Shown here piece by piece: positions 38,349 to 50,760 of a DNA stretch of 64,000 nucleotides. This DNA is from Alligator mississippiensis (Eukaryota; Chordata; Crocodylia; Alligatoridae). The stretch is from positions 20,622,001-20,686,000 of the forward strand of contig NC_081831.1 in NCBI RefSeq assembly GCF_030867095.1. Direction: 5' to 3'. Position 1 is the stretch's first letter. Each line of letters starts with the position of its first letter. The notes under the pieces are model-generated. The model had not been told where the DNA came from. It saw only the letters and a program-made list of their open reading frames with translations, and ran no database searches. A program made the translations under genes and the position numbers.

Positions 38349-38420
38349 CAGGGTGGCCAACCTCCAGCATGTATGCCACAAGCGGCACAGGCAGCCTCTG
38401 TGTGTGGCATAGAGTGGATC
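38349..38420. mobile_element. hAT MITE end (CAGGGTGGCCAACCT)
   Basis: CAGGGTGGCCAACCTCCAGC then ATGTATGCCACAAGCGGCAC match the terminus of the element at 16530-16720 and the fragment near 1097. The opposite end is not found. Confidence 0.5.
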
Positions 38421-40651
38421 AGGGAGGAGACAAGCAGCAGATGGGGCAAGAGGCATATATCAGGGAGAAAAGCAGAAGATGGGGCAGAGGAGGGAGATCA
38501 GAGTGGCACTCAGGGAGGGTGCAGGGCAAGGCTACCAGAAAAGTTTGGCCCCCAGTGACAAAGTGTATCACTGCAGCAGGAAGGCAGCTTAACATGGGGA
38601 TAGACCTGTGTTTTCCAGTTACCTGGCAACACCTCCCAGAGACCCACAGAAGGCAGAGAAGCCAATAAGAAATGTTTGCCTAAAGGATAAAATTGCCTGG
38701 CAGCTCAGACTCTTCACTACATTAATCTGGCCCATGGGCCTGGCGTTTAAATGGTGTCACACATTTAGAGCAGCTGTATTTCACAGGGTAATAAATGACG
38801 CCAGGGAAGATGTTTATATAAGCAGAGTAGGAAGGGATCATGAAACATTCCCCATTCATCATGAGCAGAAGCAGATGGATAACCCAGGGCTAGGGCACAT
38901 CCCTCTCACGCTTCTGATTGCAATTCAAACCACTTGCTGGTCACTCTTGTGGTTTATGGTCTCCTGAGAGACTTTTAGGGTTGATTAACAACTTAATTGT
39001 CTCCTTTTTGCCCCCTTCTTTATCCTACTGGGAATCTGCTTTGCAATGCACACTGCAAGGCCAGTGCAGCAATGATCAGGAGAGACACACACTTGCCCAT
39101 GGCCTGTTCATTCTTCTGTCATTTGGAGACCCAACCAGCAAACAGAGAGATCAAATCAGCATTCAGCTGAAGAAGGATTTGACAAGCCAGCTGGTTAACA
39201 GTGCTGGTAACCTCTCTCAGCAGGGAAGAAGGGACTTTCCCCGCTGCAAGGCATCATCCCCATTTCATTCACAGCGGTGCTTGCACTGTAAGCCACAAAG
39301 CCCACCCGATGATCAGAGGGAAAGTGGATTAGTCTGAGCCCTGGCACTAGGGAAAACACGATGGGTGAAATTGCTGTAATTCGTAATTGAGGCAAGCTGT
39401 TGAAGCAACCAGCGGGTGCCCCTTAAGCGGCCATGTGATGCTGCTGTGTTCCAGCAATGTACCCCCTGAGGGGAGAACAAAATCAAATGAGTCACAGCTT
39501 TCACAGAGATCCTGCTGCAGCCTGGGCTGATGACACCAGTTTTCAGCATGGAATGGCTCCTGTCCAGTTCCTGAACAGAATACCTTGGGACCGCACAGCT
39601 CCAGTGCTGCGAGCAGAGCAGGCATCTCCCTGGCTGCCTTTGCCTGATTATTTTCTGTGCACTTTCAAAAAGCAACTAGCTGTACCATCCTGAATCTGTC
39701 CCTTTACCCAGCATTTGCAAAGCAGGCTGCTGCTGCATCTGGGGATCCCTGCAGGCAGGACTGGTGCCCTGAGTAGGCCCATTGGTCCCTCAAGCCAATG
39801 AAATGTTTAGGTATGGAGGGTTAAGTTTAATCCCATAGGTCAGGCACAATTAGGTTAACACTGGGGAGTCTTTTGGCATATGTTTAGGGCCAAATAGAAG
39901 TCCTTGCTGTGTTCAAATTCTTTAGTCCAGCAAAAGGCACTGTGGCTTCAGGGCTTATAATTCAGTTATCTGATAAAAGAAGTATAAAACAATTTTTTGA
40001 CACCCCATAACACCCGTTCTACACACAGAGTAGCCCCAGGCTAACCAGGTGTCAGCTGAGAACCATTCGGCTAAACAGGTGAAATGCTCTGTGGGAGGAT
40101 GCTTAGATCATTTTGAATCCATTTTGTGACACTCTGGCTGTACCTACAAAATAAAAAGTTCAACAAAGGTTTGTACCAGTTTAAACACCTATTTAAATTA
40201 AACCAGCTCAACTGCTTTCATTGTGCTCACATCCCTTTCCATGGGTGACACCTTTAGATATGTGTCCCTAGGAAATGAAGTGTTCTGCTTAAACCCAGGA
40301 CAGGCATAGGCAAGCCATCCCACCCTACCCCACTAACATGCCTCAGCCCTGACTCAAAGGGACTACTGCTCCAGTATGGAAAAGGGTTCAGCTACTATTT
40401 GGTCCCTGGTCCCTCAGAAGAGGCCATAGTTTAGAGTGGCATTTACACAGGCTGGCTGGGAGCTGAACTGGAACCCACCACTTATTTCAGACCTGTTGCA
40501 AAACAGCCATCAGATGGCACTACTGCTCCTGCTTCATACTTTATAAAATTTAGTAGTCCTTCCCAGTCCAGTTCAGGTACAGCCTCATGTGGCCTATCTA
40601 CTGAGGTCTTCCAATGGTCTGGCTAAGGCAGTACAACCAAAAAGAAAGCCC

Positions 40652-40667
40652 GGGGGGGGGGGGGGGG
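40652..40667. repeat. Poly-G tract (16 bp)
   Basis: An uninterrupted G run preceded by CC. It is a potential quadruplex former or sequencing weak point. Confidence 0.9.
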
Positions 40668-41561
40668 TGTTATGTTTCATGTCAGCATCCTAAAGGATAA
40701 AATGGAAGCACCAGTCTTGACACCTGCAGTCAAAAAACCATGAGTAAGGTTTCTGCTTTCTGGTTTTGGAATCATCCAGATTCCTGTTTTCATGCTTTTC
40801 TCTGCAAATATAGAGCTTAGGAATTTACCTTATTTTTAATGAAAACAGAAATTCTGGCGTGATAACATAATTCCAGAAGCTAAGACTGCTAGAAAAGTAC
40901 CAACTCTCTCAAAAATTGTCAATACTGTACTGTAAAAGGGCAATACTGTAAGAATAGCCTTGCTTCAGTGCTCATCTTTAAGAAATATTGTTCAAAATAA
41001 TGTGGTGTCAGGATGGGAGCTGACTTGATTGCCTTTACTGTGTGTGCTGGGCAGAAGATACTGTGCAAAAGAGTGTTTCTAGCTGTTCTTTTTACTTAAG
41101 TGATTGCTGTTTTATGGAAAGTAATAACTGAACTGAGTTCTTCCAGTGCTTAATTGACTAGTCTTTATTTGTAAAGTGGTCTGGGCATCTCAGGGCTGGA
41201 CACAGGCATGGGTGAACCGGGCAGCCACCTGGGACCCGGACAGAATAGGGGCCCCAAAATGATAACTGTCCCCCCCATTATCCGATTATTATTATCATCA
41301 TCTCTAGCAAAGGGGGGCCCCAATACTAGAAGTTCGCCCGAAGCTGCCAGGAGTCTAGGTACAGTGCTGGAGCATCTTGGACAGCAGGTGCTGGCTCAGG
41401 CTAAGCGGGGGGCTTGTTTGTATCTGGAAGAATCTAGGTTTGTTTTTTCTTTTCCAAGAACTAAACTAAGAGTGAACGTCCAAGAATGAACTTCTTGGGC
41501 CAGGCTCCACTTCATCCTGACACTCTGAGTTCAGCAGAGTTTTATCATAGACATACATACG

Positions 41562-41994
41562 AGGGCTGTGCAAAATTTCGCTGGCTGTTTCGTTTCGACA
41601 CTGTTTTGACTCATTTTGAGGTCAAAACAGCAAAACCAAAGAAAAACAAAGAGCGTCAAAACCACCTCAAAACAAAACGAGGCTAGTTGAAAAGTTTCGA
41701 AAGTTGAAATGTTTTGAGCATAGCACTGGGGATGGGGAGTCAGTCCAGCTGGGTTGTCTTCCCATCCCCGGTGCTAGATTGGGCCTGGGGCAGAGAGTCA
41801 GCCCAGCTGGGCTGACTTCCTGCCCCCAGCCTGATCTAGCAAAATGTCGAAACAGCATTGAAACAGCCTCACTGTTTTGACGAAGCAAAACAGAACAGCT
41901 ATTTCAAATCGAAATTAAATTTGAAATGGATCGCTGTTCCGTGGAAGCCTTGAAACTCAAGGCGAAACAGAACGGTGCCGTTTCACGCAGCCCT
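41562..41994. mobile_element. hAT-type MITE (second copy of the 14751 family, inverted)
   Basis: The ends AGGGCTGTGCAAAATTTCG and, inverted, AGGGCTGCGTGAAACGGC are terminal repeats. The left part (CTGTTTCGTTTCGACACTG, GAGGTCAAAACAGCAAAACC) matches the reverse complement of the right part of the 14751-15205 copy. The GC-rich centre with GGGGATGGGGAGTCAGTCC is also shared. Target duplication is unclear (about 5 of 8). Confidence 0.8.
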
Positions 41995-44979
41995 AACATG
42001 CTCCACTGCTATGCGCTGTAAACCTTTCTTCTGCCACCTAGCACCATCACGGCAGTATCTGAGCATTTACAGAGAACAACGTATTCATTCTCACCACATC
42101 CCCGTCATGTTTGGCAGTACTTTTCTCCACACATCGTATGTGAAGAGCTGCCCAAGAAATGAGCCAGTGTCAAGGACAAGCACTGGACCTAAATATGCCC
42201 AATCAAAGTCCAGAGCAACTCAGAGCATGGCTTATTTTGCCTGAAAATCAGAGGTAAGAGGGAAAATTCTGCAGCCACTGAAGCTGATGAGAGCAGACAT
42301 CAACAGGGGCAGAAACAAGTCCCAGGGGTGGGGCTGACATAGTTCCTTAGTTTATCCAAACCCTTGAAGTTTAGGGGGGAATTGGGTCAAATGGGTCCAG
42401 TTCCCTCCTTCCTCAAAGGCAGAGTGCACAATATTATTAAAATATGATTTCAACCCTGTGTTGTTATTTTATTGTTCTGGTTCCTCAGTTTCACACCAGT
42501 TTAATATTAGAGATTTATGAGGTTTAATCTTTTCTGTTTGAAAGGGTGTGACCCATCCAGTCACTTTCCTTTTCACACGGTTTAATTCATTCCTGCACCA
42601 GTTTTATTACAGCCCTGGAGGAGAGGGTTACCTCAGTGCTCCTCTCCCCCAGAAGTTTCCTTTGTCTCAGCGTGTTCCAGAGCATATGGACACAGTTATG
42701 CTAGGGATTTCTCAACAATTTACTACCACTCCAGGAACCTTCCCTGACTTCAAAAATATGGTTTCTTCATATGAATGTGTTTAGGAGAGCTCCATTATGG
42801 GGAGAAGCTTGTGGGTGCCCCCCTCCCTGCCCCCCACAGCTGCATCCTCAGCAATGATCATGTTAGGTTTCTATGAGGAGTATGTTTTTTGGGTTTTTTT
42901 AAAAAAGGTCTTTTGAAAACATATTTTGATTTTTCCATGGGGCATTGCCAAGCTGTCTTTCAACAAAGGGGGTGACTAACTGAAGTCTCCATGAAGGAAG
43001 GATTTTTCCAAGAAAGGGCAGAGCAAGAAGATGATCTCACCTTTCAGAATAGGATCTTACTTTCTCCACCCCCATCTTCTTTTTTAAATGCTGACTGGAA
43101 AGGGAATGGTGACTCAGTGGACTGGACCAAGGCAAAGTGAAGCCGGGCAGTCTGCCGGGCAGCCTGGTGTGCAGTGGCATTTGAGTGTCTTGGGCCAGAA
43201 GGCCGCCCTGTCCTATCCTTCCTGTCTGGGCAAGTAAAATGGAGATGAGGGCTTGGGAGCATCACTTCCAACTCGAAGTGCTTCAGGAGGCCTCTGCCTG
43301 GGTCACAGTTAGGACAATCTTAGTCAGCCTTAGTTCTCATTTCATAAAGGAGCTGGTTGTCTCATGTCCCTTCACAAGGTAATGGGTTAACAGCATAAAG
43401 GGGGCTATACAAAGGGCTTGCCTAGAGGACTTGCTGGACACCCCTTGTGACATCAGTAGAAGTGGACACAGTCAGGTCCTACTGATTCAGAAAACATGGT
43501 GTCCATAGTTGGATGATGTTTGGGATGATGTCTGGGGATATTAGCCCAAACGGGCTTTTTCTGGAAGCCAACCCTCCCACCCCTCATTTCAAATGTGCAG
43601 GATCAGGCCCATGCTGGATAAATAACTGGTGCAAAGTAGACCTCAGAAAGTGAAGATTGTGGTAAAAAATGCTCTGAATGCCCAGGGCTTTTACAGTGCC
43701 CTGTCTTTGCATTTGGTCAGGAAGGGGTGTGCCTGTGAGTGGGAAAGTTGTGGGAGGGGGAGAGAAGGAGAATGCACAATGCACTTGTCCAGAAGAATTA
43801 AGAGATTAACAACTCTAGAAATTGAAACCCTCTGTTTATTCACAGACCAGGTGTGGTGCAGCACCAACATCCCTTGGGGCACTTAATCTTTCCTGCTTTG
43901 GCCTCTCAGTCACCTCCACTTTGACCTGGATGTGCTACCTTCTCCAAAAGTCAAAGCTTATCCAGTATCTAAAATGACTGCATCCTGTCCCTAAGCCATC
44001 CAGCAGCTCCCCTTAACCAAAAGCTTATTGGGTTACAATGCTGCAGAGAATAACCACAAATGTAGCTTTTATGGGTCGGCTTCATTGGGCCACATGCCAA
44101 AACCTTCAGGGGAGGGCAGAAGCTTTGGGGATGCCAAGGAGGTTATAATGGAGATTCCAAAGCTTTGCTTGATGTTATAGTATCCTATCCTTCCCTCCTT
44201 GGAGAGTGGAACAGCCGGGGACTCGAAGGGCTAATTAGATCCTATTTGATCTAATTCAGTCTGTGTCCCATAGCTGTGTTCTGCCCAGTTCAGTGTTAAG
44301 TAATCCAAGTAATTGGACATCCCTGAAACGGCTTATTCCACAGGAAATCTATGCTCAGCCTAAATGCTTCTCTTCCCAGTACTCCCTAGTTGGGCCCTTT
44401 TATTACACTAAATCTTTCCTCTCCCTCCTTTGGGTTCAGACCTTTTAATATCTGCAAGTTTTATTGTTTCTCTTATCTCAGCTAGCCTATACAGACATAA
44501 CTTTATTGAATTCCTCCAGCCCATAATGACTTTGTGTTCCTCTCCTCCAAACTCCCTCTTGACTTGACCATGTAACTTTCTAGTAACCAGTTGGCAAGAC
44601 ACAGGATCACAGTGGGGGCTATTCTTTTCTTGCTCATGGCAGTATAATTCAAGAGTAACTGAGCCAATAGTGGGAACAGAACCAGGTCAGTATTTCTGTA
44701 TTCCAGAGACAGTCACACCACAGCAGTGTGGGTCAACAACTGCCCTGCTTTGTGAGGTGTTGTGCTTCTGATGCATTGTGGCTGGGGTTTGCCTCCCTAT
44801 CACCTTGCACGTGCAAGCTTGTTCTTCATTCTCAGCCCAAGGTTCTCTTGGCCATACCTCTTACTAGGTTTCTGTGTCTCTGACCAAGTATGTTTTATAT
44901 CAAAGTCTCATTTATGCCTAGATATATTAGTAGCTCTTTTTCAACTTGTGTGTCACCTCGTTTCTTGCTCAAGTCCCTA

Positions 44980-45550
44980 ATCTCTCCCAGGGTCTTATCC
45001 ACCAGCAACAGCAATCCCTTGTAGTCAAGGATGATTGACTTCCATGGTTGCCTTATCTGTAAGTCCAAAGATGGCTGACAAGGCCAATCCAGGATTGACA
45101 AGCTCTGCTGCAACTCAGGCACATGTTTCTGTGCAGGGTGGGCGGCTCTGGATTCTTGACTGGGTACACAACAAGCTGTTCCAGCCATTCCTACTTTTCC
45201 ATCTCCTATTGTCATTGTGAGTTTTCAAAGTACTGAGATGAAGCAGACTCTTCCTCCATTTTGGGCAGTCCTGGGCTATAGTTTCCACGAGCTGATGTCA
45301 ATGTTGAGTTTTTTCAAGTTGGCCTTGAGAACATCCTTGACGCACTTTCTCTGTCCTCCTCTTGAGCCTAGGCCTTGACTAAGCTGGGAAAATAAAACTT
45401 GCTTCAAGAGTCTGAAAATGGACATCCAAATGATGTGGCTAGCTCAGTGAAGTTGATGTTAGATGATCATTGCCTCAATGTTTGTGGTGTTTGCTTGTGG
45501 GAGGATGCTAATGTTGGTGCATCTGTCTTCCTCCTGGGTTTAAAGGACCT
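44980..45550 (-). mobile_element. Non-LTR retrotransposon ORF2 C-terminal-like fragment (not CR1)
   Basis: On the minus strand, broken frames read ASHIIWMSIFRLLKQVLFSQ then LSQGLGSRGGQRKCVKDVLK and ANLKKLNIDISSWKL. This order (GHV.RM...PKQ...FGQL...GG..KRFKD.LK..L) is the C-terminal pattern of a LINE polyprotein found in many animal genomes. I cannot name the clade. Stops show it is dead. Confidence 0.5.
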
Positions 45551-45639
45551 TTGCATTTGGCAGTAGAGAAACTTAGACTGTCTTGAAATGTCAACTGTCT
45601 TGAAACTTCAAAAGCTCTAGCTCTAGCCCAATTGCACCC

Positions 45640-46080
45640 TACTGCTGGTGTAATGGGACCTCAGGATCATGATAGTGCTCAACTGTGCACCAGGTGGCAA
45701 GCTGGGTACACATTTGGGTCGTGGCTTGGAGTGCCAGGCAGCTGTTTCAGCACTCCCAGTGAAGGGCCCCAGTGTGCTCTGGAGGCAGGAAGCAGTGACT
45801 GGTGCTCTCAGCTTTGGGAGGGCACAGGATCCTTTAAACCTCCCAAGTGCTCCTGAGGCTGGGAGCACTGATCTCCTGACATGACTGGTGCTCCCAATCA
45901 TGGGAGCACAGTGGAGCAAAGGATGACAGGAACCACCCACAAAGTTATTACACATATTTTGTGTAATAGCTTTGTGGTTAATTCCCTGTTTTATCATCCA
46001 ATTCATTGCATTAATATGTGGCCACGTTAACTGGTTAATTATGTCTTAACTGTAATGTCTGCCAAGGGCCTTAGATGCAC
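45640..46080. repeat. Unclassified dispersed repeat, copy 1
   Basis: It shares with copy 2 (46220-46700) a GC-rich CTCC/GGAG-type interior and an AT-rich right end: TTATTACAC...GTGTAATA hairpin, CTTTGTGGTTAATTCCCTGT, TTTTATCAT, then GGTTAATTATGTCTTAACTG. No terminal repeats or coding capacity are seen. Confidence 0.6.
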
Positions 46081-46219
46081 TTAGATGTCCAGAATGGGCA
46101 CATGTGCATAGCTGCATACCTGCTCAGTCAGTGCATATCTGACGGATCATGCTCAGTTTACAGGCACAAGCTGGCACGTCCACAGGGCAGGGGTAACAGA
46201 ACTGCGTTCTGTGCAAGGC

Positions 46220-46700
46220 CCCTGACAGATGTTAAAGTAAAGGTGCAATGAGATCTGATTTGGGATCCCAACAATTGCTCTTCCTGCCATACGAACACGC
46301 ATAACAGCAGGTGTGACTATGGGATCCTGCATCAGATCCCATCATACCATATTGCCAGTGCATAGGGAACCCAGTACGCCAGTAGCCAGCTTGTCTCCCT
46401 GCTCTCCCCGACTGGGAGCCCCAATCAGCTGAGGGGTGCTCCCAGCCTCTGAAGCACAAAGGAGTCTTGAAAGGCTCCTGTGTGCTCCAGAGGCTGGGCA
46501 CTGGTCACAAGTTCAATTAAACGCATGATAGGAACCAGCCATGTTATTACACGTTTTGTGTAATAACTTTGTGGCTTATTCCTTGTTTTATCATGCCAGT
46601 AATTGATTGAATGTGTGGCCGGGTCACTGCTTAAGACGTAATTAACCAGTTAATCACATCTTACGTGTAAAGTCCATCAGGAGCTTAAGTGACAGAAACA
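46220..46700. repeat. Unclassified dispersed repeat, copy 2
   Basis: Same orientation and order of landmarks as copy 1: GTGCTCCAGAGGCTGGGCAC, ATGATAGGAACCAGCC, TTATTACACGTTTTGTGTAA, CTTTGTGGCTTATTCCTTGT, AGTTAATCACATCTTA. The two copies are only about 150 bases apart. Confidence 0.6.
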
Positions 46701-49253
46701 TCAGTTACCCGGCTAGAAAGCTGCCATTTAGGCACACAAGGGAAAAATTCCATCCTTTGTAGTCAGGATCCTCTGCTCGCTCACATGACAATGGCACCGT
46801 GCCACTCTCTCTTTGTACACTTATCAATGAAGATGCAAGACAGTTTAAGGTATCATCTCAGCTGCATATTCTCCTTTACTAGGACCTGGAAGCCGGAGTC
46901 TCCCTGCACCATCTTCACCTTCAAACTATATTTCCTCCCAAACTCAAGACTTTCCAGAGCACTGTTTCCAAAGCTTTGAGCTCAAGAGGTTTAACAGCCT
47001 ACAAATCTAACAACTCCCTCTCATTTTTCTGTATAACAGGGATTTAGCAAAGTCATTAACTAATTCCACTTAACAGCAAACTAAAAAGAATTTTGTTCTT
47101 GCCTAAATCTCATTGAGATTAAACTAGGGTTGCATTCCCCTCTTGCCTTGCTTGGCTCAAAATATTTGTACAGGATATACTTTGCAAGAAACAGTGTATT
47201 AAAAAAAAGCATAAATAGATAAAAATAAATAAGTAAAAATATCCCCTTTGAGTCACTGAATTAAAAAGGGAGATAAAAAGCTCTATTGAGCAGAGCTATC
47301 CAGATGATAGCTCCCTGATTTAGCTCACAGGAGAAGTAACCATGTTCAACCTAATTAGGGCCTTTTAGGACATTCAGAGCTGCTATCATCCCATAAAGTT
47401 GAGGAAAAGTGCCTCCTAATTGGCTTCCCGCTGGGGTGTCAGTCAGAAAGTCTTTATTATCACTCCGTGTGCCTTTTCAATCTTTTATTCCCTCCTGGAA
47501 TGGTTCGAAAGCTTGGCCGCCCTCACCTAGTGTGTGTTTACAAGGAACCGCCAAGCTGCCAGCACGAGTGTTGTCTAGCCTATATGGCTGGGATTACTTC
47601 CCCACACCCCCCTTCCTCTCCTGATCATCTGTTCAAGGCTTGCATGCTTTCTGTGCTGTCAGATGTGAATTCATTTGGTTGGTTCAAGATAATTTTATAA
47701 GTTTACTCAGTCACTGTCATTTAAAAAAGCAAATTCCTAAATGTTGTTCAGCTCTGGCCAAGTGGACTGACTAGCTGTGGATCTCTTTGGATGTAGCAGA
47801 TTGTTGTGCCAAGTACTACAGCTGGGATCCTGCAGTGCACGAAGCACCTCTATTTAACATCACCTGCAATGCAAAGTGAGTTCTTTTCAGTCAGTTATCA
47901 GATATTTCCAGGACCTGAACCTCACCCCTGCAGAAAACTGCCTCGGAGAGACCATTTTCCAGTATTTCTGCCTACATTTAGTTATTTATTGCAAATGCTG
48001 AAACTTAATGAAACAGACAAAAAAACTGCAGCTGCCAATGCCCCCTTTCCTCCTATACATCTCTTCAGGGCTGCTTCATTACAAGTAGCTTTTATGTAGG
48101 TTTTCTGATATTCATATGGATTCTTGGAAGCTGTGCAGTACCCGATTATACCTTCATTTGTAAAGCAAAAGCAACAGGTCTCATTTTGAAAAGTTAAAAA
48201 AAAGTTTCACAAAACCTAACAGTGATAGAAAATTATATTTCATGATAGCTCAGAAAAGCCAGTAAACAGAAGATGAAGATTTCTTTGTTTTCACTTGAAA
48301 CAGTCCCAGATATTGTGATACTCCACCTTTGCTGCAAGCGAAATGTAAAAGGACAGCATGCAGCAATTGAGATGAAGAGTAAATCCCTTTTCTTTTTCCC
48401 ATCTCAAATTATCATAAATATTAGTAATAGGTCACACCAATGAAGGATTTTTTCTTTCATTATATTTACAATAGTATTTTAAACCAAGTGGGAACAGAAT
48501 ATAAGGCAATGTTCCTTTAATATTCTGTAGTGAATGCATTCCAGCCCTGCCTGCTCATTGTTGCAGAAAGGGGACAATGTCTCATTTAAACTTCAGAACA
48601 CATTTGCCATGTGGCATAAAGCAAGAATAAACATTTGAACCCCACGCTGTGGGATTGGATGAGAAAATCCTGATTGCTTCTGTTTCAAAGTTCACATCCC
48701 CCTTCCTTCCTTGACAGAAAATTATTATAAATTATTCAGGGTTTAACTCTGTACATGCAGGGTAGAGTTTTATTTTGCAGCGAAGAGTGAGCGGGGGTAG
48801 GGGAATGGAAGCGGCAGAGAGTGTATATACAAGGACACGGTCTTCTTAGTACTTCACTGCCCCTCCATGTGCCTTTGCTCGCGTGAATTCACTGGAAGCT
48901 GTCAGAACACAAAGCCAAACCAGAGCATCCCTGAACACAGCTACTGCCAGGAATTCCCTTGTATGAAAAAGATGTTGTGAAGGAGTGTTAAATGGAAATT
49001 AGTTCTGCCTTTGCAAACACTTCCAGGATGTGCTGTGCCTGCTGTTGTGACTTTGCGTTTGGAATGAGGAGGAGGTGCCACTGCCATTGCTGCTGGAAAC
49101 TTTGATACAGAGAGGATGCTTTTTTATTTTCCTTCAGAGGCCTCCAGCATTCAGTTGAGCTCATCTGGGCCTGCTCCAGGCCTCACATTGAAAACTGGCC
49201 CTGGACTAACACAACAGCCACTTGAAATCTATGCATCAGTGCAGTGCTTAGGG

Positions 49254-49706
49254 CAGGGGCAGGAAAAGTCTGGTCTGTGGGCTGGATTGGGCCCATGGTG
49301 GACTCCATTTCCCAGCAGCCCCTGCCCACTGACACTGCGGCCAGTTTCCATGGAGACCAACCCCAGCCATGCTGGCAGGGCATGTGGCTGGGTGGGAGCT
49401 GCTCCAGGGCTGGGATCTTGCGGCGGTGACAATGTGGCCTGGAGCTGGGGCAGAGCTGCAATCTGCTGCCTGCACACCCCAAGCAGGATCATGCCACAGC
49501 TTTGCCCTGGCACTGGACCACACTGTCACTGCTGCAAGATGCCAGCCCTGGCCCCACAGCAGCTCCCAACCCAGCTGCATGCCCTACCAGCCCCACACTG
49601 TCACAGCCCCGCTGCTGCCGGGGTCTCCATGAAAACTGACTACAGCGATGCAGGCAGGCGAAATGGAGTCTGGCCACCGGCTGGATCCACTATTTTGCCC
49701 ACCCTG
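49254..49706. mobile_element. Foldback hAT-type MITE (453 bp)
   Basis: The ends CAGGGGCAGGAAAAG and, inverted, CAGGGTGGGCAAAATA are related. The flanks GCTTAGGG and ACTTAGGC agree at 6 of 8. The whole element is an imperfect palindrome: for example GGGAGCTGCTCCAGGGCTGG near 49395 and the inverse of CCAGCCCTGGCCCCACAGCA near 49545. This explains why both strands carry long, similar open frames of no meaning. Confidence 0.75.
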
Positions 49707-50099
49707 ACTTAGGCCATAATATCTAAGAGCAAGACAAGGGAGAGACAGTGATGGGAATACCTTTCGCCACCTGTGGAAACTCAGATAGGTGTGCATGTGA
49801 CACAACCACAGCATTTACAGAAATAGCGTACTGTCAAAGAGTATCTTTTAGTTACTTAATCCTACATTAATTTATAAAATGGATTTCAAATATGCCCATT
49901 ACTACTCTGGGAGCATGTAATACGCTGAACCTAATAAATGACTTAAAAACAGAAGACCTTAGCAATTACCATTCACCATAAATAAATTAGTATTTTTGAG
50001 GTCAGTGGAGCTAGGCTGATTTATACCAGTTGGGGATCTGCACTCCTTTACATAATGAAGGCTGCACCAATCCATTTACTTCATCCCCTTGAGGCAAGA

Positions 50100-50760
50100 G
50101 CCAGTGAGTGGAGATGGATCTGAGGGTGGATCCACGGGTGTAGTAGTGCGATTACCACTGCCCCTCCCTTGACTGTGCGCCACATGTGCAATGAGCTCTC
50201 TGAGCATACTGGCATGTCAGCATAGCTCCTGCTGGGAGCTGTGGATATGGCATGAGCTCCAAGCTCACCAGTTGTTTGGTACAAGTTCTGGCTGAAGCCC
50301 CTGCTCTCACACAGCTCCAGAGTCCTGCTGATGCTAGCTCTCCCTCTCCCCGAATTTATCAGCAAGGGAAAAAGGAGGATGAGTGGGGACTGCATTCAGC
50401 CCCTGGGGTCCAGAACTGCAGGAATTCATCCCCTCTATTCCCCTGCTGCTGAATCCCATCCCCTGACATGCCTCCCCTCTATTCACCTGCTGCTGAATTA
50501 AGGGAGGAGGGAGGAGAGGGAGGATGAACAGTCGTGGCACTCACCCCCAGGCTCTGGAGCCCTGTGAAAGCAGAGACTCCAGCCAGATCCTGTATCAACT
50601 AGCTAGTGAGCTCCGAGCTCTGAACTCCCTGCCATGTAGGATCATGGCTGCGGGGGTGGGCATACCTCCTTTGGCAGTGTGGCACATGCACAGTGAGCTC
50701 TCTTCACTGTAGATGTGCCACACTGCCAAAGGGGATGTGGATATAACCTCCTCGCCACAA
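50100..50760. mobile_element. Foldback (palindromic) element of about 0.65 kb
   Basis: The left arm (about 50100-50350) and right arm (about 50520-50760) are imperfect reverse complements: ACACAGCTCCAGAGTCC at 50312 mirrors CAGGCTCTGGAGCCCTGTG at 50550, and GTTCTGGCTGAAGCCCCTGC mirrors the inverse of CTCCAGCCAGATCC. The centre holds a CCCCTCTATTC direct repeat. The exact termini are not resolved. A tight hairpin lies in the right arm. Confidence 0.6.
50668..50732 (+). repeat. 29-bp-arm hairpin with 7-nt loop
   Basis: The arms 50668-50696 and 50704-50732 pair at 27 of 29 positions (two adjacent mismatches) around the loop GCTCTCT. The size resembles a microRNA precursor, but it is part of the foldback element and there is no expression evidence. 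Confidence 0.8.

Noticed and set aside
41190-41500. GGGCCCC-containing segment resembling a MITE
   Set aside because: No matching terminal repeats or duplication could be found, so it is not listed as an element.
49116-49712. 198-codon open frame on the + strand
   Set aside because: It lies in a foldback MITE with similar long frames on the opposite strand. No domain, and low-complexity composition.
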